From assembly GCF_037126465.1 (NCBI RefSeq), contig NW_026999407.1:682001-746000 (forward strand): 64,000 nucleotides of DNA, written 5' to 3'. Shown piece after piece: positions 63,986 through 64,000 of this stretch. The position numbers and the translations under genes are program-made. Numbering within the stretch: the stretch's first letter is position 1; each line of letters opens with the position of its first letter. Source of the stretch: Ornithodoros turicata. Taxonomy: Eukaryota; Arthropoda; Arachnida; Ixodida; Argasidae. The notes beneath the pieces were generated by a model that searched no databases, was not told the DNA's origin, and saw nothing but the letters and a program-made list of their open reading frames with translations.

Positions 63986-64000
63986 TAGTCATCGCTAAGT

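Overview
This is animal nuclear DNA, most likely from a chelicerate and probably a tick. The evidence is split genes with GT/AG introns, several tRNA-derived SINE families, non-LTR retrotransposons ending in TTTA tails, THAP and C2H2 zinc-finger exons, and a very dense load of small inverted-repeat DNA transposons. The tick assignment is an inference from repeat style, not from a diagnostic gene. There are no bacterial-type operons, no CRISPR array and no rRNA.

Only a few host-type coding segments can be supported. They are: a two-exon fragment of a THAP protein with the start of a transposase-associated helix-turn-helix region (292-1631); a terminal C2H2 zinc-finger exon (7780-8051); and a complete-looking two-exon gene for a 168-residue type I membrane protein with a Pro/Gln-rich PPPPYY tail (exon 35426-35531, exon 40903-41303, polyA signal at 41399). 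The membrane-protein intron of about 5.4 kb is packed with transposons. A degenerate SWIM-like two-exon pseudogene lies inside a 3.5 kb hAT-type element (43234-43628).

The most striking locus is 48808-53354. It is a head-to-tail array of 20 intron-containing tRNA-Leu(CAA) genes, on 222 bp then 213 bp units. The 17th copy is split by a polyA-tailed retro-insertion with a 15 bp target duplication, and two intron/spacer subfamilies record the array's expansion.

The rest is mostly mobile DNA. Eleven elements have 8 bp target-site duplications (hAT-like), including a 43 bp minimal element. Two adjacent MITEs have TTAA duplications. A CAGGGTGT family has long terminal inverted repeats and TA targets, and there are pogo-like TA elements. 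Three elements look PIF/Harbinger-like: two with TTA/TAA duplications and one without a clean one. Other families have 6 bp duplications, one with an empty site visible in a sister copy in this same window. There are also 5'-truncated LINEs (16373-17369, 20544-21065, 23604-24824, 61150-61523). Many insertions are nested, so their relative ages can be read directly.

The right end (57016-59862) holds a long imperfect palindrome with arms of nearly 1 kb. Each arm carries a conserved, unrecognised reading frame of about 116 codons.
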